Of a DNA stretch of 64,000 bases, positions 1-8,564 are shown piece after piece. The stretch covers positions 14,220 through 78,219 of the forward strand of contig JBBRDM010000002.1 in assembly GCA_038203935.1 (NCBI GenBank), in the 5' to 3' direction. The notes beneath the pieces are model-generated. The model saw only the letters and a list, made by a program, of their open reading frames with translations. It searched no databases and was not told the origin of the DNA. Each line of letters begins with the position of its first letter. The stretch's first letter is position 1. The DNA comes from JANXSG01 sp038203935 (GTDB lineage Bacteria; Armatimonadota; Chthonomonadetes; Chthonomonadales; Chthonomonadaceae). The position numbers were made by a program, and so were the translations under genes.

Positions 1-1812
1 TATCGCTATCTGCCGGATTACATCGCAGCTTACGATTGGTGTTACGATCAGATGACAGTGGAGCAGCGTCATCAAGTGGCAAAGTGGCTGATGGATCGGG
101 CGGATGCGGTGTGGCCGGATACTAATCCGGACAGAGCAGGCGGCTGGGGACTTTGGCCATCCAGCAACTACTACTGGGGCTACATGTTCACCGCGCCTGC
201 TGCATTAGCAGCCTACGGAGACGACCCAACAGTCATGGGTACCACATCATCACCGAACCGGCCGCAATATCATATCGACCTTGGACTGGCTCATTGGAAA
301 AATAGTTTGGTGCCCTGGGCAAATAGTATCGGCGTTGGCGGAATGTTCAGTGAGGGCACGGGCTACGATGCTACATTCTATCTCGGAATGTTTACAGACA
401 GCTATCTGACCGCGTATAGTACGGACCTTACCAACAATGGCGGCACTTCTTTTCTGCATGATAGTATTTTATGGCGTCTTTACAGCACCATGCCAACGCT
501 AGATCGATACTTTCCCCTGGGAGACCGGCCAGGGAACTCAGCGGGTTATCTAGGTGATTTTGACCGTTGGCGGATAAGTATGCCGATGGCCGCCACTTCG
601 GATAAAGCCGCTAAATCTTATGCAAAAATGTGGCTGAATACGATCACTCCCAATCTCGATACAACAAGAATTATGTGTGGGTACGATTTTCTGTACTATA
701 ACGAAGATTCGCCTGCCTGCAGCTATACTTCGCTCCCACTATGGTACTACGCTTCCGGGCCGGGCATCCTTTTAAGGCGATCAGATTGGACTGCCAACGC
801 TTCTTACTTTGGCATATGGGCGGGATCGAATGCAGAAGCGCACCAGGATATGGATGTAAATGGTTTTCAGATATTCAAGGGGGACTGGCTCGCCGGCGCT
901 GCTTCTATCTGGTCCAACTCGGGTGAGATAGAGTATACGGGCAGCCATAATAATATTACCTTTAGCGGCGCAGGCCAGACCTGGCAGAACCCTGATAATG
1001 GAGATCCTTCGCCCGGAGGGTGGATGATCAAGCAGGAAAATACCTCCGAGTACAGCTACTTCGCAGGTCAGGGAGCACCCGCATATCTCATTAGCGGTAA
1101 CAATCCTGTTTCGGATTATGTCCGAAAATTTATCTATCTCCCTGGAGACGAGTACATAATTTTAGATCGGCTAAAAGTCAATAATAGCGCTTTAGTAAAA
1201 GAATGGCATCTTCAGCTGGCCAATGCTCCGGTGATCAGCGGACGAAACTTTACTGCAGTGAATGGAGCCTACCGAATTAATGGTCAATCGCTTCTTCCCA
1301 GTACGGGTGTTACGCTTTCTAAATTGGATATGTCTGTCATCACTTCTGGAGATGCAGCCAGTTATATCTTAAATATTAACGTTGCTGATAACCAGGCTTC
1401 AGACTATCTGCTGAACGTATTGCAGATCTCGCCTACAGGTACTCCGGCAGCGCCAGCACAATTAGTCACTACAACCACAGGAGATATGCTGGGTGCAGCA
1501 ATACGCGGCTGGGTCGTCATGATCGGGAAGACTGAGATGAATACTGGCCCGGTAGGCTACACCGTCAGTTCTATAGTTCCAACGCAGCATTTGGTAACGG
1601 ACCTGCAGCCCTCGGCAAGCTACCAGGTAAATATTTTAGATATAAAAACGAACGCGGTACAGTCCAGTATTGTTCAGTCGAGCGTCAATGGGTCACTGCG
1701 ATTTTGGTCGAGCTATGCCAACATCAAAGTTCTGATTACACCCTACGGAATTCCGCGAAGCGGAGCTCCTGGGAAAATTAATCGTCCATCCAGCGCGACC
1801 AAGGTTTTTTAA
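1..1812 (+). CDS. Heparinase II/III-like polysaccharide lyase-family protein (5' end outside window)
   Basis: The reading frame is open from the first base (YRYLPDYIAAYDW), well before the first ATG at 52, so the N-terminus lies outside the window. The visible N-terminal half looks like the alpha/alpha toroid of heparinase II/III-type proteins (IRMSMP-like helices and the aromatic-rich WGLWPSSNYYWGYM stretch). At about 841-870 comes AHQDMDVNGFQIFKGDWL, matching the family pattern H-x3-D-x2-x-F-x-x-x-x-G-x-W-L. The C-terminal half is beta-rich, as expected for the beta-sandwich domain. Family members cleave acidic polysaccharides by beta-elimination. Its place just upstream of acyl- and glycosyltransferases (13 bp to the next gene) suggests processing of a self-made or foreign surface polysaccharide. 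The substrate cannot be read from the sequence. Confidence 0.72.
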   Translation, partial: YRYLPDYIAAYDWCYDQMTVEQRHQVAKWLMDRADAVWPDTNPDRAGGWGLWPSSNYYWGYMFTAPAALAAYGDDPTVMGTTSSPNRPQYHIDLGLAHWKNSLVPWANSIGVGGMFSEGTGYDATFYLGMFTDSYLTAYSTDLTNNGGTSFLHDSILWRLYSTMPTLDRYFPLGDRPGNSAGYLGDFDRWRISMPMAATSDKAAKSYAKMWLNTITPNLDTTRIMCGYDFLYYNEDSPACSYTSLPLWYYASGPGILLRRSDWTANASYFGIWAGSNAEAHQDMDVNGFQIFKGDWLAGAASIWSNSGEIEYTGSHNNITFSGAGQTWQNPDNGDPSPGGWMIKQENTSEYSYFAGQGAPAYLISGNNPVSDYVRKFIYLPGDEYIILDRLKVNNSALVKEWHLQLANAPVISGRNFTAVNGAYRINGQSLLPSTGVTLSKLDMSVITSGDAASYILNINVADNQASDYLLNVLQISPTGTPAAPAQLVTTTTGDMLGAAIRGWVVMIGKTEMNTGPVGYTVSSIVPTQHLVTDLQPSASYQVNILDIKTNAVQSSIVQSSVNGSLRFWSSYANIKVLITPYGIPRSGAPGKINRPSSATKVF

Positions 1813-1824
1813 TAAGGGTTATCG

Positions 1825-2436
1825 ATGTTTTCTAATCTTCAAAAAGATTTTAATCGATGCGGCGATACCAATGTGTCGCGTCTCAAAGAGTTTCTGTTCA
1901 ACACTGGTATGTGGGCAGTAGTCAGTTTCCGCTTCAGGCGGTGGATATTCGAGTTACGGCTGCCAAAAATATTAAAACTGCCGCTGAACATATTGTCGAT
2001 GATGGTGCAGGTATCTACGGAAGTGCTTACAAGCATTCAGATACCGTGTTCTGCAAAGATCGGTTCAGGGCTCTATATTGCCCATTCCGGCTACATCGTC
2101 ATCTCCTCTGGAGCAGAAATCGGCTCCAACTGCACGCTCACTCAAGGTGTTACCATAGGACACGGAGGGGGCGGCAGCCAGGGTGAAGGCTCGCCTCATC
2201 TCGGAGACAGGGTCTATGTAGGGCCGGGCGCTGCCATTATCGGCCCGATAACAGTAGGGGACGATGCCCTTATTGGAGTGGGAGCTATTGCTATCCGGCC
2301 AGTTCCTCCCTGCGGGGTGGTGGTTGGAAATCCTGCCAGATTGATCTCATGCCGTGGCAGTTTTGAGCTGATAAAATATACAGGCATGGCAGCAGACCCA
2401 GAGCGAGCACGCGCGCTTGAAACAGTAACTGCATAG
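1825..2436 (+). CDS. Serine acetyltransferase-like hexapeptide acyltransferase
   Basis: A left-handed beta-helix acyltransferase of the CysE/LbH_SAT type. Residues about 70-165 hold hexapeptide repeats (SAKIGSGLYIAHSGYIV, SSGAEIGSNCTLTQGVTIG, LGDRVYVGPGAAIIGPITVG) and the terminal GVGAIAIRPV...GNPARLI cap. The catalytic-type His is in YIAHSG, and a second His sits in TIGHGGGG. The start at 1825 has AAGGG about 7 nt upstream. In polysaccharide clusters such proteins usually O-acetylate sugars rather than serine. Its position between a heparinase-like gene (13 bp) and a glycosyltransferase (18 bp) favours that role over cysteine synthesis. A second, distinct homologue is at 4959..5549. Confidence 0.85.
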   Translation: MFSNLQKDFNRCGDTNVSRLKEFLFNTGMWAVVSFRFRRWIFELRLPKILKLPLNILSMMVQVSTEVLTSIQIPCSAKIGSGLYIAHSGYIVISSGAEIGSNCTLTQGVTIGHGGGGSQGEGSPHLGDRVYVGPGAAIIGPITVGDDALIGVGAIAIRPVPPCGVVVGNPARLISCRGSFELIKYTGMAADPERARALETVTA

Positions 2437-2454
2437 CATTTTGCGAGACAATTT

Positions 2455-3651
2455 ATGAAAGTACTTATATTAAGTAATCTGTACCCATCGAAGCTTGAAC
2501 CCACACGTGGTACATTCAACCTGAATCTCTTTACTGAACTCACCAAGCACTGTGAAGTGAAACTGCTTGCTCCAGTTCCTTGGTGGGGGAGAGTTCGGAG
2601 GCCGGGTGAACTTTTCAGCGCTGTATCTGAAAATCATACGGGAGTAGAAGCGGAGTTTCCTACTTACTGGTCGATTCCGCGCGTCCCATCACTGCACGGA
2701 CGCGGGCTGACAGCCTCGCTGCGTCCTCATGTTGCCAGGCTGCACCGCACATTTCCTTTTGATGTAATCCTTGCCTCATGGAGCTACCCGGATGCGTATG
2801 CCGCCGCCAGGCTTGCACAGGAGTATAGCTGCCCCGTAATCACTAAAGTACTCGGCAGCGATATCAATGAACTCGCCAGATTTCCCGCTTTGCGAAAACA
2901 GATTTTGTGGACCATGAATGCCTCTTTCCGCACCATCGCGGTAAGTGAGGCGCTCCGTCAGAATATTATCTCGATGGGAATACCTGAAGATCGGGTTATA
3001 GCACATCACAACGGAGTGAACGGAGACCAGTTCACCATTAAAGATCTTTATGAAGTGCGAAGCAGGCTGGGGCTGCCTCATGATCGAAGATTGATTTGCT
3101 ACGTGGGAAACTTCAAACCTGAAAAGGGAGTGGATGTTCTCGTCGAAGCAATGGGAAATCTAAAACAGGAATCTCAAAAAGATATTGAGCTGGTGATGGT
3201 GGGCGGCGGCCCCATGGAAGATTCACTCAAAAATCGAGCCAGACAGCTGGGAATTGAAAACAGGATTCATTTTGTCGGCCGCAAGCTGCACAATCAAATT
3301 CCAGATTGGATCGCAGCATGCGATGTATTTTGCCTTCCCAGCCGGAGAGAAGGCTGCCCGAACGTAGTGCTGGAAGGCCTGGCCAGCGGCAGGCCGGTAG
3401 TAGCTTCGAATGTTGGAGGAGTTCCCGAGCTTATCAACAACTTGAATGGAATCCTTACTCCATCAGAGGATCCCGTGGCGCTTGCCGCAGGACTGCAGAC
3501 CGCATTCGATAGAGATTGGAATCCCGAACAGCTGCGTACCTCTGTCGAAAGCCTATCCTGGAATGCGTTAAGTCTCAAACTACACGATATCCTCGAAGAA
3601 TCTATTCGTTCTCGAAAGACATACCCGGCCGCTTTGAGCGCTCCTGTATAG
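2455..3651 (+). CDS. GT4-family glycosyltransferase
   Basis: A GT-B glycosyltransferase of about the usual length (398 aa). The N-terminal Rossmann domain begins MKVLILSNLYPSKLEPTRG, a common opening for GT4 enzymes. The C-terminal nucleotide-sugar domain shows YVGNFKPEKGVDVLVEAM, VMVGGGPMEDSLK and the EX7E-type loop REGCPNVVLEGLASGRPVVA followed by GGVPELI. It should transfer a sugar from an activated donor onto a lipid-linked or exopolysaccharide acceptor at the cytoplasmic face. It is co-directional with the heparinase-like and acyltransferase genes and ends at a strong hairpin, so it is probably the last gene of this transcript. Donor and acceptor are unknown. Confidence 0.9.
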   Translation: MKVLILSNLYPSKLEPTRGTFNLNLFTELTKHCEVKLLAPVPWWGRVRRPGELFSAVSENHTGVEAEFPTYWSIPRVPSLHGRGLTASLRPHVARLHRTFPFDVILASWSYPDAYAAARLAQEYSCPVITKVLGSDINELARFPALRKQILWTMNASFRTIAVSEALRQNIISMGIPEDRVIAHHNGVNGDQFTIKDLYEVRSRLGLPHDRRLICYVGNFKPEKGVDVLVEAMGNLKQESQKDIELVMVGGGPMEDSLKNRARQLGIENRIHFVGRKLHNQIPDWIAACDVFCLPSRREGCPNVVLEGLASGRPVVASNVGGVPELINNLNGILTPSEDPVALAAGLQTAFDRDWNPEQLRTSVESLSWNALSLKLHDILEESIRSRKTYPAALSAPV

Positions 3652-3664
3652 TCGCTGGAAAATT

Positions 3665-3705
3665 AAAATGCCGTCCATCCTCCCTGGAGAATGGACGGCA
3701 TTTTT
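3665..3705. terminator. Bidirectional rho-independent terminator
   Basis: AATGCCGTCCAT at 3666-3677 pairs with ATGGACGGCATT at 3691-3702, with a short loop. The stem is flanked by A-rich sequence on the left and T5GT4 on the right, so it can terminate both the plus-strand glycosyltransferase (ends 3651) and the minus-strand one (ends 3715). Convergent genes on both sides support this. Confidence 0.9.
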
Positions 3706-3714
3706 GTTTTTAAG

Positions 3715-4935
3715 CTATTTACGTGCAGACACTTCACGAACACGGTCGCTGATTATGGCGACTTTGTGTTCCCAGGTTTCGGTGCGCATAGCTGCATTGC
3801 GAGCTCGGCGCTCCTGGGGAGAATCCATGCTAATAGCGCGGGCGACTGCCTCCTCGAACTCTTCATAGGTATTGGCAGTATCACAGAGCCCGTCATAACA
3901 CGCGACTTCCGGCAAAGCAGTGGATACGACCGGCAGACCGGCACTGAGATATTCCCGCAGTTTGATGGGATTCATCTTGAGAGTCAAATTATTTAGCTTA
4001 TGCGGCAGTATTCCCACTGAAAACCGCCTGCAGTACGCTGGGAGTTCGGAATGCGGTTTCCGACCGAGTAGGCGAATGTTAGCATAGTCCTTGAATTTTG
4101 AAACATCGGTGCACACTTTGCCAAGCAGGGCGATAGTCCACTCCGGATGCCGTTTTGCCAGATACACCACCAGATCCTGATCCATCCAGTCTTCAACTAA
4201 GCCATAAAAACCCAGCACAGGAGTGGTGCAGTCTGCAAGGTCAGCCGGGACAGCAAGAGAATCATCGAGAGCAGCGCTAAACTGTTCATAGGCGACACCG
4301 TGTGATGCCAGATGTGTTTCGGAGTTCAGCTTCTTTTTCTCATTGGCAAGCGCTCTCGAAGTAGCAAATACTATATCTGCGCGCTCGCATAAGTGTTCTT
4401 CCAGCGAGATCATTTGCCCTGAATCTACATGTGTGAAGTCTGCCCAGGAATCGGTGCAGTAGAAAACGGTAAAGTTTTGGCCTAATATATCCACATACTC
4501 ACCTGCAGTAGGCGGCCAGGCCCATAGTTGAAACTGATTCATCTTCAGCTTTCTGCGGAGCATGCGCACCGAGGTTTTCAATATCCATCGATTCAGGGAG
4601 ATCGCCGCTCTGTTGTGCGGGAGGGGAAGGACTATCGGCGTGTAGACCCAGAGGTTAGGTTCGACTTGCTTCGGGCCTTGTGCGAAGCTGAGCAGCTTGC
4701 TGAATATCTTCTTAATATCGGATGACTGCGTTAAATTAGGGCTGCGTGTCGCGATGGAGTTAAGCCACAAAACCTGGTTATATCGCGCCAGCGTCCGCAT
4801 AACGTGCGTCACACTGGTCGGATCTCCATTCCAGTCTTTCGCAAAGCATACAATATTTTGGCCGCTTAATATTCTGTCAGCGGGAGAGTCTGCCGGTGCC
4901 GTATATTCACACTCTTCCCTTTCAATGGTCTGCAT
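3715..4935 (-). CDS. Glycosyltransferase, GT-B fold (TuaH-like)
   Basis: The protein opens with an NIVCFAKDWNGDPTSVTHVM stretch (after a poorly conserved start) and continues RYNQVLWLNSIATRSPNL, a pattern seen in family-1 glycosyltransferases resembling TuaH. The C-terminal half has LGFYGLVEDWMDQDLVVYLA, WTIALLGKV and the donor-site segment NPIKLREYLSAGLPVVST. The ATG at 4935 is preferred because GGAG lies about 11 nt upstream; the frame also allows a TTG at 4956. It follows the acyltransferase 4959..5549 by about 23 bp and is probably cotranscribed with it. It likely adds a sugar in surface polysaccharide assembly. The acceptor cannot be inferred. Confidence 0.82.
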   Translation of the reverse strand: MQTIEREECEYTAPADSPADRILSGQNIVCFAKDWNGDPTSVTHVMRTLARYNQVLWLNSIATRSPNLTQSSDIKKIFSKLLSFAQGPKQVEPNLWVYTPIVLPLPHNRAAISLNRWILKTSVRMLRRKLKMNQFQLWAWPPTAGEYVDILGQNFTVFYCTDSWADFTHVDSGQMISLEEHLCERADIVFATSRALANEKKKLNSETHLASHGVAYEQFSAALDDSLAVPADLADCTTPVLGFYGLVEDWMDQDLVVYLAKRHPEWTIALLGKVCTDVSKFKDYANIRLLGRKPHSELPAYCRRFSVGILPHKLNNLTLKMNPIKLREYLSAGLPVVSTALPEVACYDGLCDTANTYEEFEEAVARAISMDSPQERRARNAAMRTETWEHKVAIISDRVREVSARK

Positions 4936-4958
4936 ATGAAAACAGTCTCCTGTCAAGG

Positions 4959-5549
4959 CTAGGCAATAGTTGAAAATGCAAACTCCGGTATCGGTAAGCC
5001 CTCATCGGTCACTTTTTCGCCGTAGATTCTCACCACTCGCCCCGGGATGCCTATCACAGTCGCGCCATCGGGTATATCTCGAATGACTACCGCGTTCGCT
5101 CCGATCTTCACATCCGATCCGATATGAACGGCTCCGATAATCTTGGCTCCCGCACCAATGAATACGTTATCTCCAAGTACCGGGCTGAGCTTTTTTTCTG
5201 CGCCGATTGTCACGCTGTGTTCCAGCACTAAATTTTTTCCGGCTGTCACCTGTGTGTTGATGACTATTCCAAAGCTGTGCAGAATAACCAGGCCTGGCCC
5301 AATATCTGCTCCACGCCCAATCACGGCATGCCCGCATGCTGCATTCAGTCGGTAGAACATATAAGAAATCGGCTTAAGCCGATTCTTCTGGCAAAACCGC
5401 ATTGCTCGGTAAAGTAACTGTGCTGTGGTGCCATCGCTCAAAAGCATACGCAGTATACTTTTAGCGCCTGGATCATACTCATACCAGCGTGCTTTTGCTC
5501 TCAAATCCTGAAGAATAGTTTGAAACACTCTCCACTCCAATCGAACCAC
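4959..5549 (-). CDS. Serine acetyltransferase-like hexapeptide acyltransferase (second copy type)
   Basis: LbH acyltransferase of 196 aa. After an alpha-helical N-terminus the hexapeptide repeats run GHAVIGRGADIGPGLVILHS, GIVINTQVTAGKNLVLEHSV, LGDNVFIGAGAKIIGAV and IGSDVKIGANAVVI, ending in GIPGRVV. The His in ILHSFG corresponds to the catalytic-type His of CysE proteins. The frame starts at GTG 5549. An internal GTG near 5528 has a better GGAG ribosome-binding site, so the first seven residues are uncertain. Sequence and N-terminus differ from 1825..2436, so this is not a recent duplicate. Probable role: sugar O-acetylation together with the glycosyltransferase just downstream. Confidence 0.83.
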   Translation of the reverse strand: MVRLEWRVFQTILQDLRAKARWYEYDPGAKSILRMLLSDGTTAQLLYRAMRFCQKNRLKPISYMFYRLNAACGHAVIGRGADIGPGLVILHSFGIVINTQVTAGKNLVLEHSVTIGAEKKLSPVLGDNVFIGAGAKIIGAVHIGSDVKIGANAVVIRDIPDGATVIGIPGRVVRIYGEKVTDEGLPIPEFAFSTIA

Positions 5550-5679
5550 CGGGCAGAATCACTGCGTAAAAAATGGTGTCTAATTACATATGCGAGTTAT
5601 GATCGCGGTGTGCAACGATCAAGGCCTGCCAAACGGTAATCTGCACTGCACAAATCAGCCCGTTTTGGCAACTCTATAA

Positions 5680-6951
5680 GTGTTAGAATCGGTTTGGAAT
5701 TTTTATCGATGGGTTTCGAAGTCTGGGAATGTGGGGAATCGTTCAGTAGTGAGCATTCAAAAAAAACTTTACAACATTGAAATAGCATTGCGGGCAGCAT
5801 TCTTAAAAAATCGGCACAAATTAGTACGCAGCGAATCCGGCCCTACGCATATCTTTCTCTGCCTGGTAGATCACTTTGAGCCGCAGCTGGGCAAGGCGCC
5901 TCCAGAAGTCGCGCGTATACGAGTAAAAGATTGGATGTCGCGGTATCCCCGAATCGCTAATCGCCATGAAGATGCGGATGGCCGGCTGCCCCAGCACTCG
6001 TTTTTTTATCCCTGGGATGAGTACGATGCCTGGGAGATGGATCGCATCGTAGAATTATGCGAGGCTGGATACGGCGAGACAGAGCTTCATCTGCACCATA
6101 AAGACGATACCGAAGAGACGCTGCGGCTTAAACTCGAGGAGGCGCTGCGAGTTTTTAGATCCCATGGAGCGCTTTCGGTAGATACCGATGGAAAGCCAGT
6201 CTATGCGTTTATACACGGCAACTGGGCACTGGCAAATTCACGCTGTGAAAATGGGCATAACTACTGCGGAGTAAATAACGAAATAGCGATCCTGCAGGAA
6301 ACCGGCTGCTATGCCGATCTCACTTTTCCTGCCTGGCAGCAGACTGCGCAGCCACGCCAGCTCAATAGTATCTACTACGCCCAAGGTAATTCTCACACTC
6401 CGAAGGGATACGACCGGGGATCGGAAGCAATGGCCGGCACGGAAAATCAGGACGGACTGCTCTTAATTCAGGGTCCGCTTGTCCCATTCATCAGCGCTGG
6501 TCGTAAAGGGCCACGAATCGCTATGGACGACTGTGACCTGGCCTGGTATCGCAGATACTCGCCGGATCGCCTTGATCGATGGGTGCGTGCTGGAGTGCAG
6601 GTCTCAGGCCGGTCAGATCGCATTTTTATTAAATTGCACTGTCACGGCGCTGAAGAGCGAAACCGCGAAGCTCTGCTCGGCACCGATTTAGAAATGATGT
6701 TTTCAGATGCTGAAAAGCGCTATAACGATGGTAAAAAGTATGTACTCCACTATCTCACCGCGCGTGAAATGGCCAACATGGTCAAAGCGACGGAAGCCGG
6801 CTGTGAAGATCTGGCAAAAGCCCGTGATTGGTTTATTCAGCCGCCCGCCTATAATCGCAGCGGATTTGTTATGCATGCCGATCACTCGGAATCAATAGCC
6901 TCAGAGTTCAGCCATGGCACCGAAAACAAATTGATGGAAACGGTGCGATGA
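5680..6951 (+). CDS. Polysaccharide deacetylase-fold protein (uncharacterised)
   Basis: Soluble protein of up to 423 aa. Its centre resembles (beta/alpha) deacetylase/hydrolase-fold proteins found in polysaccharide clusters: FLCLVDHFEPQLG, HSFFYPWDEYDAWEMDRI, GETELHLHHKDDT, VYAFIHGNWALANS, CGVNNEIAILQETGCYADLT and FIKLHCHGAEE. The conserved D/H-rich stretches (VDHFE, ELHLHH, KLHCHG) could form a metal site, as in NodB-like enzymes, but the classical TFDDG motif is absent. The assigned start is GTG 5680; GTG 5749 is also possible and neither has a clear ribosome-binding site. The stop overlaps the next start by 4 nt (ATGA), implying translational coupling. Its role in polysaccharide modification is inferred from context. 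Confidence 0.6.
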   Translation: MLESVWNFYRWVSKSGNVGNRSVVSIQKKLYNIEIALRAAFLKNRHKLVRSESGPTHIFLCLVDHFEPQLGKAPPEVARIRVKDWMSRYPRIANRHEDADGRLPQHSFFYPWDEYDAWEMDRIVELCEAGYGETELHLHHKDDTEETLRLKLEEALRVFRSHGALSVDTDGKPVYAFIHGNWALANSRCENGHNYCGVNNEIAILQETGCYADLTFPAWQQTAQPRQLNSIYYAQGNSHTPKGYDRGSEAMAGTENQDGLLLIQGPLVPFISAGRKGPRIAMDDCDLAWYRRYSPDRLDRWVRAGVQVSGRSDRIFIKLHCHGAEERNREALLGTDLEMMFSDAEKRYNDGKKYVLHYLTAREMANMVKATEAGCEDLAKARDWFIQPPAYNRSGFVMHADHSESIASEFSHGTENKLMETVR

Positions 6952-7745
6952 GCGATAGGCAGCGCGGCGTACAGTCAAAAGGGCGATCCGGAAGCATGAA
7001 TTTATTTACGCTTGCGATTGCCGTACCGGTGATTGTGATTCTAGCCACGGCCCGGCTGCTGAATATCGACCTGGGCCTGATGCCGCAGCCTGTCAAGCCT
7101 GTTGATTCGCTCGCAGGAAGTCCTTACTTTTCACATCCCCCGGTGTTCCCCATGGCTAATGAACCCTTTCCATTGAACGATGTCAGGAACACAGCGACTT
7201 CTGATACACCTGAAAAGCCTTTGGAAAATCAACTTACAGGCATATCTATAAAAGCTTATCTCGGATGGGTCAAACAGGTCGACCTAAAGAAAATGGAGAT
7301 GCTAACCAGCGGAGGTAAGCATAATTTTATGGGCTATTCATCCAGCAGAAATATTGTGAGCAGTGCTTCCGGAGCGAATACTGCTGGCGATGGATCACAA
7401 AATGGAGACACTCTCTCTGGAGTTGTGAATGATCTAAGCACGGTACAGGATTATGATCGGTTCAGTGATTTGATTGATCGTCAGCCCTACCCCCTGGAGT
7501 GCCAGGAGCTGCACGACCACTACCTGCTGCATCTCAAAGCCCTGAAAAACTTTATATTTCGAAGTACGGAAAACGAAATTAAAACTGAGGTACCGGAAGC
7601 AGGGAATCAGGTGGCTTCTGCTGATAATGGGAATAAAAAAGAGATTTTAGACTTGGAGACAAGAGGTGTAAACGGAATACTCAGCGATCTTTGCATGCGG
7701 GCAAAACTTATTAAGCCTTTTGAAATCACTGCTCCGGATTTTTAG
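6948..7745 (+). CDS. Membrane-anchored hypothetical protein coupled to the deacetylase-fold gene
   Basis: No family recognised. The 265-aa product has one hydrophobic segment at residues about 13-35 (NLFTLAIAVPVIVILATARL), which could be a signal anchor, then a low-complexity hydrophilic linker and a charged helical C-terminal part (YPLECQELHDHYLLHLKALK). The start overlaps the stop of the upstream gene by 4 nt. The 3' end overlaps the convergent SRPBCC gene by 20 bp. The coupling suggests it works with the upstream protein, perhaps as its membrane partner. This is inference only. Confidence 0.6.
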   Translation: MSDRQRGVQSKGRSGSMNLFTLAIAVPVIVILATARLLNIDLGLMPQPVKPVDSLAGSPYFSHPPVFPMANEPFPLNDVRNTATSDTPEKPLENQLTGISIKAYLGWVKQVDLKKMEMLTSGGKHNFMGYSSSRNIVSSASGANTAGDGSQNGDTLSGVVNDLSTVQDYDRFSDLIDRQPYPLECQELHDHYLLHLKALKNFIFRSTENEIKTEVPEAGNQVASADNGNKKEILDLETRGVNGILSDLCMRAKLIKPFEITAPDF

Positions 7746-8199
7746 AGTACTCGGCTTCGACGATTTTTTTCATACACCGCAGTGTTTTGCCGGCGATATT
7801 ATGCACAAAGAGTTTTCCTACGATATACTGCGCAAAAAATGGTCCGAGCACAGGTAATGGATAACTCAGAGCATGATCGAGAGTAATATGCACTCCATCG
7901 TGGCTCTTCTCTAGTCTCCATTCCACCCACATTCCTTTGGTTACCCCGCGTATATGATAAAAAGTGATCCGATTCTCCTCAGGAAACAGCTCCTGCCTGG
8001 CGGACCATTTTATGGGAATTCCATCTCTCGATGCACCAAAATCGGCTATTTTAAAACTTGCAGACTGTTCATTAACTCTGAGATAGCGATAGTGCGGCAG
8101 AATTTTTGGCCAGTTTTGGATATCTGCAGCGAGCTGAAATATGCGCGGGCAGATTACATCCGCATTCCCAAATATCTGAATTTCATTCACCGTGTGCAT
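7726..8199 (-). CDS. SRPBCC (START/polyketide cyclase-like) family protein
   Basis: 157 aa, the usual size of single-domain SRPBCC proteins. The typical opening EIQIFGNADVICPRIFQLAA leads into WPKILPHYRYLRV, then alternating strands (ITFYHIRGVTKGMWVEWRLE, GVHITLDHALSYPLPVLGPF) and the long C-terminal helix over the ligand cavity. Proteins of this fold bind hydrophobic ligands such as lipids, polyketides or quinones. The ligand is not predictable here. It is last in a minus-strand set 9887 to 7726 (gaps of 6 and 23 bp). Confidence 0.82.
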   Translation of the reverse strand: MHTVNEIQIFGNADVICPRIFQLAADIQNWPKILPHYRYLRVNEQSASFKIADFGASRDGIPIKWSARQELFPEENRITFYHIRGVTKGMWVEWRLEKSHDGVHITLDHALSYPLPVLGPFFAQYIVGKLFVHNIAGKTLRCMKKIVEAEYSKNPEQ

Positions 8200-8222
8200 A
8201 GCTCAAATACGTCCGCTTCAGT

Positions 8223-8558
8223 CTAAATGTTCCGATGAGGAAGCTGACTTCCAGATCGATAGATAGTTCGGAAAACATAGGCGTGCCAGAATGTGAGCAC
8301 TATCAACGATACGACAGCGACCGGCAGCCATCCTCGCATCCACCAGAAAACAGATGCAAGAAAATAGATCATCCATGGTACCAGGGGGAGACCGGGGTGG
8401 CCTCCCTTTAAAGTATCTTTGCGTTTCCGAAACAACGACAATGAAAGGATATCCATACCGAGACCCAAAAGAATCATCATCACTGCAAAAAGCGCCGTCA
8501 ATAGCATTGACTTGGGAGTCTGTGCCTGCAGAGTATGCTTTATCACATCGTTCATCAT
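8223..8558 (-). CDS. Small integral membrane protein
   Basis: 111 aa with three hydrophobic segments (about residues 17-40, 58-75 and 77-95), the last two rich in Trp (WMIYFLASVFWWMRGWLPVA). No known family recognised. It lies 6 bp downstream of the DUF1015 gene and 23 bp upstream of the SRPBCC gene, so it is very likely cotranscribed with both. Confidence 0.65.
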   Translation of the reverse strand: MMNDVIKHTLQAQTPKSMLLTALFAVMMILLGLGMDILSLSLFRKRKDTLKGGHPGLPLVPWMIYFLASVFWWMRGWLPVAVVSLIVLTFWHAYVFRTIYRSGSQLPHRNI

Positions 8559-8564
8559 AAGATA

